From Sporolactobacillus sp. CQH2019 (GTDB lineage Bacteria > Bacillota > Bacilli > Bacillales > Sporolactobacillaceae), in assembly GCF_028765345.1 (NCBI RefSeq), contig NZ_JARAJZ010000008.1, positions 854 through 64,853 of the forward strand: a DNA stretch of 64,000 nucleotides, given 5' to 3'. The stretch's first letter is position 1. The number at the start of each line of letters is the position of its first letter. A model generated the notes under the pieces. The model made no database searches and had not been told where the DNA came from. It saw only the letters and a program-made list of their open reading frames with translations. A program made the position numbers and the translations under genes. Positions 26,485-35,996 of this stretch are shown piece by piece.

Positions 26485-28053
26485 TTGGCAGAATTAGGTT
26501 TAACTTTTGCTGGCATTCATTCCCAAGATATGCCTGTTATTATAAATACAATTACACGGCCTTTTTCGATGAATGCAAGTGAACTTGTCCAGGAAGTTCA
26601 GGGAATGAGCGGCAACGTATGGATGGGAAATCATAACTCGTCTATTTCTTTTTCTATAGATTTAACGATTATAGGAGATTCGCGAACGGAACGAATTAAT
26701 AATACCCGCATCGTGGCAAATTGGCTCTTTCAGATTGATAACTATCAGGAATATGAAATGATCTTTGACGAAGAGCCGGACAAGTCTTATTATGGGCATT
26801 TTGTCGGATTTTCCAATATGACTGATTTAATGGATTGGGGATCAACCACTTTAACTTTCACCTGTTCAGATCCGTTTGCTTATAAAGAACAGGTGGATAC
26901 AAATACATTTACAGCTTCTCCGGTGACGTTCTCTGTCAATTCCCAAGTTCCTACTAAACCCATTATTAATGTTGAAGTTAATTCCGATATTACGAGTTTA
27001 GCTTTAACTAATTCTAATAATGATTATATTTTCTTGGGAAACCCGGTTGATCCGGATCAGGGGCAGAGTCAAGCGAATAAGACACCGTTAGTGTTTATGG
27101 ACCCGATGACCGATTCAAGTTCATGGGCAGCGAACACGGATGAAAATTATATCAACGGAACCGTTGCCGGTCAGTTTGAAGTAAGTGCACAAGCATTCTT
27201 AACTACTTCATCCGACTATGGATCCGGTTCTGCTTGGCACGGTCCGAGCTTAAAGAAATTTATCCCCGGCTCCGAGCAGCTTCAAGACTTCCGGATGAAC
27301 GCTGTTGTCTGGTTTGATTCTCTGGATTATAAAAGTATGGGTGTTTGCCGGATATATTTACTCGACGCAAATAATAATTCAATTGGTTATATTTGTATAA
27401 AAGATAATGATAATGTGAATCCGTTTGCTATCTTTCAAGCTAAAGCCGGGACGGAATCTAACGGCCATGATATCTGCTACACCGGACAGAAAGATCAGAT
27501 GATCAAGAAGAATGAAACGCTTAAGAAAAAAGTCCGGGGTCGCTGGGTTTGGTACACACAGCCGGTCAATATTGCAGAAACCAACATCTTTAATAATTTC
27601 TATGGCATTCTTTCGCTTCAAAGAATCGGAAACACTTGGACAGCTTCGATTACAAAGTGGGATAGCAACAATATGCCACAATGGACGTATTCGTATAAAT
27701 GGATGGATTCAAATAACCAGTATACCGGAAAACTTTCCGGTGTCGCTATTTATAATGCAGCTTATGGCACGGCTCCGGTTATGACGCACAATCAGCAGGC
27801 GGAAATAAGAATCTATCAGATACTAGACGGCGGCGTTCCGGGGACAACAGAAGTTCCCGTCATTGCGTCAGCCGGAGACGAGATTATGATTGATTGTGAA
27901 AGTTGCAATATTCTTAAAAATGGTGAAGAGTTTATGGATCAGCTTCTAATCGGATCTAAATTCTTTGATCTTGCCGCGGGTACTGAGGTCATTGGTTATG
28001 CTCCTGCCGATAAAATCAACCTTGCTTTGTCGTACCGGCCAAAGTTCATGTAA
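26485..28053 (+). CDS. Distal tail protein (Dit), with large C-terminal extension
   Basis: A 522-residue baseplate hub protein. Residues 1-140 show the siphovirus Dit pattern (LTFAGIHSQDMPVIINTITR, WMGNHNSSISFSIDLTIIGD, TLTFTCSDPFAYKE). A long insert of about 300 residues (about 190-470) looks like a beta-sandwich or carbohydrate-binding module, making this an evolved Dit. The C-terminal part (IDCESCNILKNGEEFMDQLL) returns to the Dit fold. It starts with TTG two codons after the tape measure stop. Confidence 0.85.
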   Translation: MAELGLTFAGIHSQDMPVIINTITRPFSMNASELVQEVQGMSGNVWMGNHNSSISFSIDLTIIGDSRTERINNTRIVANWLFQIDNYQEYEMIFDEEPDKSYYGHFVGFSNMTDLMDWGSTTLTFTCSDPFAYKEQVDTNTFTASPVTFSVNSQVPTKPIINVEVNSDITSLALTNSNNDYIFLGNPVDPDQGQSQANKTPLVFMDPMTDSSSWAANTDENYINGTVAGQFEVSAQAFLTTSSDYGSGSAWHGPSLKKFIPGSEQLQDFRMNAVVWFDSLDYKSMGVCRIYLLDANNNSIGYICIKDNDNVNPFAIFQAKAGTESNGHDICYTGQKDQMIKKNETLKKKVRGRWVWYTQPVNIAETNIFNNFYGILSLQRIGNTWTASITKWDSNNMPQWTYSYKWMDSNNQYTGKLSGVAIYNAAYGTAPVMTHNQQAEIRIYQILDGGVPGTTEVPVIASAGDEIMIDCESCNILKNGEEFMDQLLIGSKFFDLAAGTEVIGYAPADKINLALSYRPKFM

Positions 28054-28065
28054 AGGGGCCTAACC

Positions 28066-29481
28066 ATGATCTACATTTTAACACCTGATAAAAAAGTCGT
28101 GACGGTTTTGAGTAACGACGGCGGTTTGTCATGCCCTTTTTACAATGATCTGCACGTGGAGCAGTTAATAGAGTTTGATTCTACTTATACCTTTACCAGT
28201 CCCACTGAATATGACCAAACCCAGTCTATTGTCGTCGGCAATTATGCGGCTATTTTGGATTTAGACAATGAGATTCAACTTTTCAGAATCACAAATACGG
28301 ATGATGGTTTCGACAATAACGGAAAAACAATTATAGCGACCTGTGAAAATGCTGCTATTTTCGATCTGAATGGAACACTTATCCGGCCCGGCCATGACTT
28401 CAGCGGCATGATGGCAAAAGATCAATTTGCCTATATTCTTCAGGACACCGGGTGGGAAATGGGCTATTGTGACGTGATCGACAGCCAGACGCCTTCCATA
28501 GATAGTTACGCAACGGCTCAGGCGGCCTTACATTCGGTGGTGGATGCTTATAACGGCAATGTGAAGTTTCGGATTGAACTGTCGGGGAATCAGATTTCGC
28601 ATCAGTATATTGACTTCCTGAAGCAAAGAGGGACGAGCAGCGGCAAGCGTTTTGAATACAGCAAAGATTTGCAAGGCGTTCAGCGCACGATCAACATAAC
28701 CGATAATTTTGCAACCGCACTGATTCCCCAAGGGGCTAATGACAGCGCCGGAAACCCGATTAATATCACCTCTGTGAATAGCGGGCTTGATTATATTGCG
28801 AACGATGAAGCCAACCAGCTCTATAATCCGCTTTCGGACAAGTACATCTATAAACTTTACACCAACGATAAGATGACGACCCCCGGAGCGCTCCTAGCCG
28901 ATGCCCAAAAACAGCTCGCCATCGTCAGCAAACCGGAGACAACCTATGACTGCTCGGTGCTTCTACTTGAACAGATAGCAGGATTTGAACATGAGGCTGT
29001 CCGCTTAGGGGATACCGTTAATGTCATTGATAAAGATATGAATCCGACACTGACGGTACAGGCTCGCATCATTGAAATGGATGTCTCCTACTCGGATCAC
29101 ACAGCGGATAAAGTTGTTTTGGGTGATTATGTACCGATTCAGGATATAACGCCGACATTGGTTAGCAAAATTCAGGCTCAGGTGAGCGATGCTCTGAGCA
29201 AAATTGACATGACCAATATTAAGGTTGAGATCAGCGCATCGAATGGCAGCATCTTCAAGAATAGCCAAGGAACAACAGATTTGATTGCTAGGGTTTATAA
29301 CGGGAAGACTTCGATCACGTCGGATTTACAGCCGAGTAATTTTGTCTGGAATAAAGTTCAGGCGGATGGATCGCATGACACAGCTTGGGAACAGGCACAT
29401 ACAGAATCCGGAAATACCGTAATGATTAATGCTTCAGATGTATACGGGGAAGCGACGTTCACCTGCTCAATCAATCTATAA
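28066..29481 (+). CDS. Tail-associated protein (Tal/prophage endopeptidase-type tail hub)
   Basis: A 471-residue protein of the gp44-like hub family: MIYILTPDKKVVTVLSNDGG, VEQLIEFDSTYTFTSPTEYD and the GKTIIATCENAAIFDLNGTL stretch are typical. It is short and has no added lysozyme or peptidase domain that I can see. The last 80 residues (VEISASNGSIFKNSQGTTDL) form an Ig-like domain. AAAGGGG precedes the ATG. Confidence 0.85.
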   Translation: MIYILTPDKKVVTVLSNDGGLSCPFYNDLHVEQLIEFDSTYTFTSPTEYDQTQSIVVGNYAAILDLDNEIQLFRITNTDDGFDNNGKTIIATCENAAIFDLNGTLIRPGHDFSGMMAKDQFAYILQDTGWEMGYCDVIDSQTPSIDSYATAQAALHSVVDAYNGNVKFRIELSGNQISHQYIDFLKQRGTSSGKRFEYSKDLQGVQRTINITDNFATALIPQGANDSAGNPINITSVNSGLDYIANDEANQLYNPLSDKYIYKLYTNDKMTTPGALLADAQKQLAIVSKPETTYDCSVLLLEQIAGFEHEAVRLGDTVNVIDKDMNPTLTVQARIIEMDVSYSDHTADKVVLGDYVPIQDITPTLVSKIQAQVSDALSKIDMTNIKVEISASNGSIFKNSQGTTDLIARVYNGKTSITSDLQPSNFVWNKVQADGSHDTAWEQAHTESGNTVMINASDVYGEATFTCSINL

Positions 29482-29528
29482 ATTGACTCTCACGGATATT
29501 AATACAAAAGAAAGGAGCGCATGATTTC

Positions 29529-32450
29529 ATGGCGATTGTATCAAGTAGCGAGATTACGATTACAGATCTGTCAGATGGGATTGCGTTTAGAAGTGATCCT
29601 CCGGCTAATCCGTCTGTCGGTCTGTCCTACTTAGATTCTACAACAAGCCCGGCAACCCTTAAAACATGGAACGGCACAGCTTGGGTAAACGGGACGCTGG
29701 CCTTGTCAAACTCTGATCCTAGCTCATATCAGGCAATCGGTACCGCTCAAAGTACGGCGAATAACGCCATTCAAGCAGCGTCGAATGCTCAAAATACAGC
29801 GAATGGAAAGAACCACGTATATTATCAGTCTGCTCAGCCCACCACAGGCACAACAAATGACCTTTGGTATAAGGTTAATTCTGACGGCACAACCAAACTC
29901 TACGTATACAATGGTTCATCTTGGACAAACCCTACAGATGAAGCTGTTCAGCAGGCTCAAAGTACTGCAGACTCGATGAACAAAAACTATTATGATACCG
30001 CGCAGCCTACAGGTACCGGAATAAAAGTTGGGGATATATGGTACAAAACCCTTAATAATGCTGACGGGACAACTTCTTATCAACCTTATCGGTGGAATGG
30101 ATCTGCTTGGGTCGATCTGCTGAATAATGACGCCTATAACGCCCAACAAACAGCGGACACAGCTAACAGTACGGCGACAAGCGTTAATAATACCGTTTCT
30201 TCGAATCAGTCAAATTGGACAAGTGCTTATTCAACGGTCACAGCGAATCAAGCGGTTTGGAATCTGGCTTCTAATATTAATGCAAATGGTACTTGGAACA
30301 CATCTAAATTAAATGGTACGATTTCAGATTCTCAGATTGCTTCTTCCGGTACATGGAACTCAGCAACCAGCTTATTGAATAGCTGGAAAAGCGGAACGAC
30401 AGAAATCAATGGTGGAATGATTGCAACGAATACTGTTTACGCAAACAGTATTGCTATTGGCGATTTCACGAATATTGTAGCTGGTTCGGATTTTGAAGAT
30501 CCAAACGCTAACCCATGGAATATGCCAACAGGTTATTCAATAGATACTGCTCAACATCATTCCGGAAGCCATTCGTTAAAAATTGTACCAACTTCTAATA
30601 TTGCACAAACAAATTCAAAGATTCACGTCAATGCAGGAGATTCATTATACTTAGATTTTTGGATGATAACAACATCTGATTATAATGGAACGTCTGATAA
30701 TTCAAAAGTTAGATTTTATAGTGCGACAAATGGAAGTCTATTGTATGCTGTGGCTTTTGGGCCTGCTTCAACCACATGGAAAGAAGTTACAGCAACTCTA
30801 TATTTTAGTAATACCGATGACATCTATGTTAGCCTGCCTAATAATGCTACGGCTGGCTCTATTTGGCTGGATGATATTGTCCTTCGGCATATGATGACGG
30901 GCAATTTAATTGTAGACGGAGCCATCACCGCTTCCAAAATTCAATCGTTGAACGGGCTGACGGTAAAAAACGGTTCAACTAATACCTTCGTTGTCGACGG
31001 GTCGGGGAATGTAACTGTTAGCGGAAATATCGTTGGTGGGAATATCTCAGGAGTCAACTTTACAGGAAACAACCTGAATCTATCCGGTGCATTGAATGTC
31101 ACAGGCTCCATTTCAGCAGCAAGTAGTGGGGTTGTCATCAATAACAATGGGATTGCGATCAGTAAAGGCAGTTTAAATCTACCCAATACGACCATAGATA
31201 GCAACGGAAACCTGACCACAACCAACGCGAACATTACAGGTACGATTAACGCGACAGGCGGCACGTTTACGGGAACGATTACAGCGACCGGCGGAACATC
31301 GTCTAATCCTGGTGACGATATTATTAAAATTGGTCAGGGAACATCTGTAGATCCTCTCATTATTACCAGTAAGTCTGACACAAGTGTCAGTGTTAATGCT
31401 ACTTCTACAAATATTGGCCTGTATAAAAGTGGCGGAGCAAACACATCAATTATGGCAGGAAGTTTTGACTTAAATAATGGCAGTAATTCAACACAAATTA
31501 GTGCTAATGATGTCACTGTTGAGGATACTAAGAGCTATACGGACATTATGGGAGGATCCATTTCAATATGGGAATCGGATACCACAAAAGATACAGTTAG
31601 TATTTCTGGAGATACTCTTGGACTGGGAGCAAACATTACACTATACAGCCACAGCCAAGGGAAAAACGCGATTAACATAGACTCTGGAGGAAACATTTAT
31701 GGATCGGGAATTATTTCATCCGGCAGTACGGTTGATGTTGGTAGTACCAAAGGAGTCAGATTTCCAAATGCTCCTGGAAGTAGTGGGAATGGAGATTACA
31801 ATAAATTAAGCGTTGATGGATCGAATACAAACGGTCTGAGTGCAAAAAATAATGTGAACATTGATACCTATAATGGATTTAGTGTTTGTCCGTCTTCACC
31901 CAATAATCCGGTTGTTTCTCAGTGGAAACCGGCATTCTCTGTTAGTGCTCGTGACGGAAATGTTTATGTAGCGCACTGGCTTTATACTCAATCTATAACT
32001 GGTTTAAATGGGGGTGCACTTGGACTGTTTGGGGGAGCAAACGTCCGCAACTCTAGTAACAGTGCATGGGCCGCTATCGCGGCGTCCGCATTCAATGTTG
32101 AATCTTCCGTTGATCTGAAACAGGATATTACTCCGATGACTACTAGTGGATTGGATATTGTCAATAATACAGACATTTATAACTTTCATTATATCGGCGA
32201 TGTCGAGGAAGGAAAAGCCAATTTAAAATACGGCGTGATTATTGGCCCTGATTATAAAACACCGAGTTCCCTTTTGAACTATGAAAATGATGCTGTAGAC
32301 CTTTATAACTGGAACGGAATTATAACAAAAGGGATGCAGGAGCTGTATCAAAAGGTTGTTGCGGATGAGCAGACAATCACTACTTTAATTAATACGAATA
32401 ATGACCTCGTTTCCAAAGTTTCTTCTTTACAGGCCAAAATTGGAGGATAA
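29529..32450 (+). CDS. Tail fibre / receptor-binding protein with S74 chaperone
   Basis: A 973-residue fibre. Three repeats of about 55 residues with WYK and WNGSAWV words lie in residues 30-215. A carbohydrate-binding-like beta domain is near 320-460 (GDFTNIVAGSDFEDPNANPW, HHSGSHSLKI). Residues 470-740 are glycine- and asparagine-rich beta-repeat shaft. The C-terminus is an intramolecular chaperone of the peptidase S74 type: SSVDLKQDI provides the Ser-Lys pair for self-cleavage after trimer folding, and the end is a coiled coil. AAAGGAGCGCATG precedes the start. This is the most likely host-range determinant. Confidence 0.88.
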   Translation: MAIVSSSEITITDLSDGIAFRSDPPANPSVGLSYLDSTTSPATLKTWNGTAWVNGTLALSNSDPSSYQAIGTAQSTANNAIQAASNAQNTANGKNHVYYQSAQPTTGTTNDLWYKVNSDGTTKLYVYNGSSWTNPTDEAVQQAQSTADSMNKNYYDTAQPTGTGIKVGDIWYKTLNNADGTTSYQPYRWNGSAWVDLLNNDAYNAQQTADTANSTATSVNNTVSSNQSNWTSAYSTVTANQAVWNLASNINANGTWNTSKLNGTISDSQIASSGTWNSATSLLNSWKSGTTEINGGMIATNTVYANSIAIGDFTNIVAGSDFEDPNANPWNMPTGYSIDTAQHHSGSHSLKIVPTSNIAQTNSKIHVNAGDSLYLDFWMITTSDYNGTSDNSKVRFYSATNGSLLYAVAFGPASTTWKEVTATLYFSNTDDIYVSLPNNATAGSIWLDDIVLRHMMTGNLIVDGAITASKIQSLNGLTVKNGSTNTFVVDGSGNVTVSGNIVGGNISGVNFTGNNLNLSGALNVTGSISAASSGVVINNNGIAISKGSLNLPNTTIDSNGNLTTTNANITGTINATGGTFTGTITATGGTSSNPGDDIIKIGQGTSVDPLIITSKSDTSVSVNATSTNIGLYKSGGANTSIMAGSFDLNNGSNSTQISANDVTVEDTKSYTDIMGGSISIWESDTTKDTVSISGDTLGLGANITLYSHSQGKNAINIDSGGNIYGSGIISSGSTVDVGSTKGVRFPNAPGSSGNGDYNKLSVDGSNTNGLSAKNNVNIDTYNGFSVCPSSPNNPVVSQWKPAFSVSARDGNVYVAHWLYTQSITGLNGGALGLFGGANVRNSSNSAWAAIAASAFNVESSVDLKQDITPMTTSGLDIVNNTDIYNFHYIGDVEEGKANLKYGVIIGPDYKTPSSLLNYENDAVDLYNWNGIITKGMQELYQKVVADEQTITTLINTNNDLVSKVSSLQAKIGG

Positions 32451-32457
32451 ACAGTCT

Positions 32458-32634
32458 ATGAATATAGATATTAATGATCTTATCAAGGAATTTCAGCAAA
32501 AATTAAGCAATTCTGAGCTTGAAAATGTCCAATTAAAGGCGGTCAATACGGCTCAGGGAAGGCAGATCGAGCAGCTCAAACAGCAGATTGAAGAATTAAA
32601 TAAGGGAAAAGATGAAGAAGAGGACGCTGAGTAA
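32458..32634 (+). CDS. Small coiled-coil protein after the fibre gene
   Basis: A 58-residue peptide, MNIDINDLIKEFQQKLSNSE onward, nearly all Gln/Glu/Lys-rich helix. GGAGG lies in the end of the fibre gene 11 bases before the ATG. Such XkdX/XkdY-position small proteins are common after fibre genes. Its end overlaps a terminator. Confidence 0.65.
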   Translation: MNIDINDLIKEFQQKLSNSELENVQLKAVNTAQGRQIEQLKQQIEELNKGKDEEEDAE

Positions 32635-32650
32635 CAGGGCGTCCTTTTTC
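32622..32650 (+). terminator. Terminator after the fibre operon
   Basis: GGACGC (32622-32627) pairs with GCGTCC (32639-32644), followed by five T. The left arm lies inside the coding end of the preceding small gene. Confidence 0.75.
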
Positions 32651-32726
32651 TAATCTAATTTGGTAATCAGGGATCTGCAATGACAGCGGGTTCCTTTTTT
32701 CTATACTTTTTTAAGGATGATTAAGG

Positions 32727-33032
32727 ATGATAAACTGGCAAATACTCAGCTATACCGCAGGGGCGATTGTTTCTGTTTATTTCATTTTTAAATATATGAT
32801 ATATAACCCTCTGACCTCGCTCATTAGCCGAATGGTTGACCCGTTGAATGATTCAATTAACAGTTTGAAAGAATCCATTGACCAGCTGAATGCAAGTTCA
32901 AAAGATGAATTTAAATCCATTCATAAAGAATTGGATATGGATGATCAACGAATTAAGCTTACTGAAAAAAGCATTGCCGTTCATGAAGAACAAATTAAAC
33001 AATTAAAGGAAGAAGATAAAAATGATAATTAA
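32727..33032 (+). CDS. XhlA-like membrane-anchored lysis-associated protein
   Basis: A 101-residue protein with one N-terminal membrane segment (about residues 5-30) followed by a coiled coil of about 60 residues rich in Asp/Glu/Lys. Small proteins of this design (XhlA type) lie next to holins in Bacillus phages and help with lysis. TTAAGG is upstream of the ATG, within a duplicated TTAAGGATGA. It overlaps the holin start by 11 bp. Confidence 0.65.
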   Translation: MINWQILSYTAGAIVSVYFIFKYMIYNPLTSLISRMVDPLNDSINSLKESIDQLNASSKDEFKSIHKELDMDDQRIKLTEKSIAVHEEQIKQLKEEDKNDN

Positions 33033-33372
33033 CGTTACAATCATTGTCATGGCTGTTGCAGCCCTTGTGTTTTCTTTGACTGGCTTTATCGGCGTTTACA
33101 GCAGGCTTTCTGTACAACAGAAACAGGAGCTGGACAGATTAGCGGGGCAGGCTGTTTCCTTTATTGAGCAAAACGCCAACAACTCAAACATTAAAGTGAT
33201 TGGTGCCGAAAAATTAAGCCAGGCTGTTGATTTTGTTGCGAGTCAGGTTAATGGAAAACTTCACACAAAGTTCACACCTGAACAGATCCAGGCAGCCGTT
33301 CAATTTGCATTCGATCGTTCACCACTCAAAAAAGATGTTTCTGACTTAGTCAAAAAGGTTGAACAGAGGTAA
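33022..33372 (+). CDS. Holin (LLH family)
   Basis: A 116-residue protein. One strong membrane segment (residues 3-25, [20 protein letters not shown]) is followed by an amphipathic helical region with [20 protein letters not shown], the LLH/phage_holin_6_1 pattern. Holins open the membrane to release or activate endolysin. The start overlaps the end of the upstream gene. Confidence 0.85.
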   Translation: MIINVTIIVMAVAALVFSLTGFIGVYSRLSVQQKQELDRLAGQAVSFIEQNANNSNIKVIGAEKLSQAVDFVASQVNGKLHTKFTPEQIQAAVQFAFDRSPLKKDVSDLVKKVEQR

Positions 33373-33379
33373 TGAAAGA

Positions 33380-34441
33380 ATGAGTTTTTCTGATAAATTA
33401 TTTTTGGACGTTTCAAGTTTTCAAGGCTATCTGAGCAAATCAGCTTTTGTTCAAGCTAAGAAGGACGGCATTTATGGGGTTGTCGTTAAGCTCACGGAAG
33501 GAACCAGCTATGTCAATCCTACGGCAAGCTGTGATGTCAGCAATGCTAAATCTGCTGGGCTAGTAGTCAGTGCCTATCATTTCGCACGGTTTAATAATGC
33601 TTCAGAAGCAGCGCAGGAAGCCGGCCATTTTGTTTCAGAAGCTAGGAAACTAGGCCTGAGTTCAGGCACCCGTATGGTTCTAGATATTGAAGTTCCTTTA
33701 GCTGGGAATATGACGGCGAATAGCCTGGCTTTCTTTTCCGTAGTGAACAAGGGTGGATTTAAGAACGTCGCTATTTATACTTATGTTCCGTTTATGAAAG
33801 CCCATCTGGACGCTTCAAAGTTTCCGAATAAATGGCTGGCCGGTTATCCTGCTCATGTCGATTTTAAACATCCGTCTGTCGGCTCCTGCGGTGCCTGGCA
33901 GTACACGGACAAGCTTCATCTAAGGGGGATCAGCGGAACTTTTGATTGTTCTATTGATTATGCCGGACTATTCACTAAAGTCAGCTCGGTTAAATCAACT
34001 CCTGCCCCTAAGCCCGCACCGGTTACCGTTCGCCAATACGTCGTTAAATCCGGAGACAGCCTATGGGCAATAGCCAATAGTTACCATATGACTACTGATC
34101 AGTTAAAATCATTGAACCATCTCACTTCAGACACCATTTACCCGAATCAAAAATTAAGTGTGATTGGAATCGGGTCTGTCGCACCGACGGAAGCACCGAA
34201 ACCGTCAGCAGCGATACAGGCTAAACCAGCACCAGTTCAGAATTCCAGTGGATTAACGCCTTATCTCGTTACGGCCGACCGTTTATTTATCCGTCAGAGC
34301 CCTGGCATGAATGGAAAAATACTCGGGACGCTGAATAGGAATGACCAGGTTGAAGTCGAAAGCATCACGAATGGATGGGCTAAGATCAAGAGTAACAATA
34401 ACCAGGTTTATGTCAGTGCCGCCTATATTAAAAAAAGATGA
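33380..34441 (+). CDS. Endolysin: GH25 muramidase, LysM and SH3 domains
   Basis: A 353-residue enzyme that cuts peptidoglycan between MurNAc and GlcNAc. Residues 5-205 are GH25: [10 protein letters not shown] with the first catalytic Asp (residue 10), [15 protein letters not shown], and MVLDIEVP with the DxE pair near residue 100. Residues 221-267 are a LysM cell-wall-binding domain ([20 protein letters not shown]). An Ala/Pro linker follows, then an SH3b-like domain in residues 290-353 ([20 protein letters not shown]). The ATG at 33380 follows GAGGT and is preferred over the upstream TTG. Confidence 0.95.
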   Translation: MSFSDKLFLDVSSFQGYLSKSAFVQAKKDGIYGVVVKLTEGTSYVNPTASCDVSNAKSAGLVVSAYHFARFNNASEAAQEAGHFVSEARKLGLSSGTRMVLDIEVPLAGNMTANSLAFFSVVNKGGFKNVAIYTYVPFMKAHLDASKFPNKWLAGYPAHVDFKHPSVGSCGAWQYTDKLHLRGISGTFDCSIDYAGLFTKVSSVKSTPAPKPAPVTVRQYVVKSGDSLWAIANSYHMTTDQLKSLNHLTSDTIYPNQKLSVIGIGSVAPTEAPKPSAAIQAKPAPVQNSSGLTPYLVTADRLFIRQSPGMNGKILGTLNRNDQVEVESITNGWAKIKSNNNQVYVSAAYIKKR

Positions 34442-34447
34442 AAAATT

Positions 34448-34485
34448 AGCACTCTGAGCAGCAAAAATGTTCGGAGTGCTTTTTT
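34448..34485 (+). terminator. Terminator after the endolysin
   Basis: AGCACTCTGAGCA pairs with TGTTCGGAGTGCT around GCAAAAA, followed by a T-run. It ends the rightward late transcript. Confidence 0.88.
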
Positions 34486-34508
34486 AATACATAGAGTCTT
34501 TATCACAG

Positions 34509-34686
34509 TAAAGTATACACTATGGGGTAAACTTTATTAGTTTAATGTAATAAATTATACACTACCCCGTATACTTTATTTAATTAAAACATATACTTTA
34601 GTGCAGTAAAATATACGCCCCTATGTATCCTTTACTTCAATAAAATATACATACAGGGGTATGCTTTACTCAAGTAAATTATACAT
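34509..34686. repeat. Array of four 28-bp interrupted palindromes plus half sites
   Basis: Units at 34509-34536, 34551-34578, 34607-34634 and 34641-34668 share TAAAnTATAC at the left and ACTTTA or CTTTA at the right, with a C or G run in the middle. Half sites lie at 34591-34600 and 34675-34686. The last three unit starts are spaced 34 bp (34607, 34641, 34675). The array sits between the late terminator and the RHH gene. It resembles a set of operators or a centromere-like site. Confidence 0.85.
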
Positions 34687-34955
34687 CAGCGCTTTTCCAT
34701 AAAGTTCGTAAACGATTCAATAAGACCTGAAATAACTTCTGACCGATTCCGTTTAAATCCTTTTCTTTTTAACATTTTATCAAAGCGGCGAATAATCGTT
34801 GGGTCACAATAGAATCCATACATTTTCTTATCAATTTTTCTGACATTCAGCATGTCAACAACAGGTTTAAATTCTTCAGGAACATTGGTAAGATCATTTT
34901 TCTTTTCTTTTTCATTATTAATAGGCTTAGTTTCATTCTTAGATTGTTCCGCCAT
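34686..34955 (-). CDS. Ribbon-helix-helix DNA-binding protein
   Basis: An 89-residue protein. The first 40 residues are Lys/Glu/Asn-rich and disordered. The last 45 (MYGFYCDPTIIRRFDKMLKR, then NRSEVISGLIESFTNFMEK) fit a ribbon-helix-helix domain with one strand and two helices. Such dimers bind short palindromes in tandem, as do Arc, omega and ParG proteins. Its gene ends at the edge of the 28-bp palindrome array, which makes that array its likely target. No ParA partner is visible. Confidence 0.65.
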   Translation of the reverse strand: MAEQSKNETKPINNEKEKKNDLTNVPEEFKPVVDMLNVRKIDKKMYGFYCDPTIIRRFDKMLKRKGFKRNRSEVISGLIESFTNFMEKR

Positions 34956-34980
34956 ATTGACATCTCTCCCGGTCTATAAA

Positions 34981-35406
34981 TTAAAATAACGCTATGATTA
35001 TCCTAATAAAAAAATAGACGATTAGTCCATAAAATGCAAGCTGAATTAATAACCATCCGATTTTTACAATAAGTCCTAACGATTCAAAAAACAGAGAGAC
35101 GCTATGCAGAAAGCCGTGCTTAGGCGTTCCAGATTCCCCCACAAACGGTTCTGCATTATGATCGGTGTAATCATAGTCATTAACCTTTCTAGCTGTTTTT
35201 GGACTATCCTGAGACTTAGTGGAATATTGTTTCTGCCAGTATAATCCTTTTACCGGAGTAGAGTAAGACTGGGTTACTTTTTTAGTCGTCGGATTGTATG
35301 TAGTCCGTGCTGCTTTACCGCCTATTGTCCATGAATGTGTTTTCTTGCCAAAGTTAATCTTAACTCCGGGGAATAGCTTAATAGACCTTCTATAACGAAA
35401 CCCCAT
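34981..35406 (-). CDS. DUF4236 membrane protein
   Basis: A 141-residue protein. The N-terminal MGFRYRRSIKLFPGVKINFG and TIGGKAARTTYNPTTKK match the DUF4236 domain, a small beta-rich module found in phage and bacterial accessory genes. The middle is polar. The C-terminus has one or two membrane segments (about residues 108-140). Function unknown; it belongs to the leftward operon next to attR. Confidence 0.75.
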   Translation of the reverse strand: MGFRYRRSIKLFPGVKINFGKKTHSWTIGGKAARTTYNPTTKKVTQSYSTPVKGLYWQKQYSTKSQDSPKTARKVNDYDYTDHNAEPFVGESGTPKHGFLHSVSLFFESLGLIVKIGWLLIQLAFYGLIVYFFIRIIIALF

Positions 35407-35422
35407 TATTTTTCATCTCTAT

Positions 35423-35785
35423 TCATTTCCAATTCACTCGGTTCAGATTTCTAATGTCAGTCTCCTGTTCAAGAGAACGAATCGCTAAGGATTCAAGAAT
35501 CTTGTCTTGTCTTTGTTGACCAGCAATAAGCGACGTCTGATTTTCTTTAATCTGCGTTATGTCTTCTGAGTTTTTCCCTACTTGTTCTGAAATATGATCC
35601 ACTTTATGTTCAAGCGTATCGAATCGCTTATCCATTGTATTGAATCGTTCATCTATTGCATTGAATCGCTGATCCATAGCGTCAAAACGTTTATCAAAGT
35701 TGTCGAGTCGTTTATCAATAGTATCGAACCGATTATCCATAGCACTCAGTTTGTCAATAATTTGTTTTAAAAGTTCATTTTCCAT
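35423..35785 (-). CDS. Coiled-coil protein with FD-x-x-D-x-R repeats
   Basis: A 120-residue protein. Residues 15-70 are made of about seven heptad-like repeats of the form RFDTIDK/RFNAMDQ, followed by a second coiled coil. Similar repeats are common in small phage and Lactobacillales proteins and probably form long rods. GGGGGAAAAG precedes the ATG. The start overlaps the upstream gene by 11 bp. Confidence 0.7.
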   Translation of the reverse strand: MENELLKQIIDKLSAMDNRFDTIDKRLDNFDKRFDAMDQRFNAIDERFNTMDKRFDTLEHKVDHISEQVGKNSEDITQIKENQTSLIAGQQRQDKILESLAIRSLEQETDIRNLNRVNWK

Positions 35786-35951
35786 TATCTTTTCCCCCAA
35801 TAGTTTTTCTAAGTAGCGTCACTGCCTTTTGTATTATTTCATCATAAGGAACCCGTTTTCCTGTTTGCTGGGTCATTTCGGTTTGCAGGCTAAGCAGCAT
35901 CTGAAAAGTCTGATCGTTTATTTTGATGTTTTTCCTATTATCTGCAGGCAA
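35775..35951 (-). CDS. Small DNA-binding-like protein
   Basis: A 58-residue protein from TTG 35951, with AGGAG nine bases upstream; a second TTG at 35960 lies too close to that site. The sequence KINDQTFQMLLSLQTEMTQQ followed by VPYDEIIQKAVTLLRK resembles a ribbon-helix-helix or similar short helical DNA-binding fold. It overlaps the coiled-coil gene by 11 bp. Confidence 0.55.
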   Translation of the reverse strand: MPADNRKNIKINDQTFQMLLSLQTEMTQQTGKRVPYDEIIQKAVTLLRKTIGGKDNGK

Positions 35952-35996
35952 TATATTCAACTCCTAAGATACTTTCATTATAACAAAAGAAAGCCA

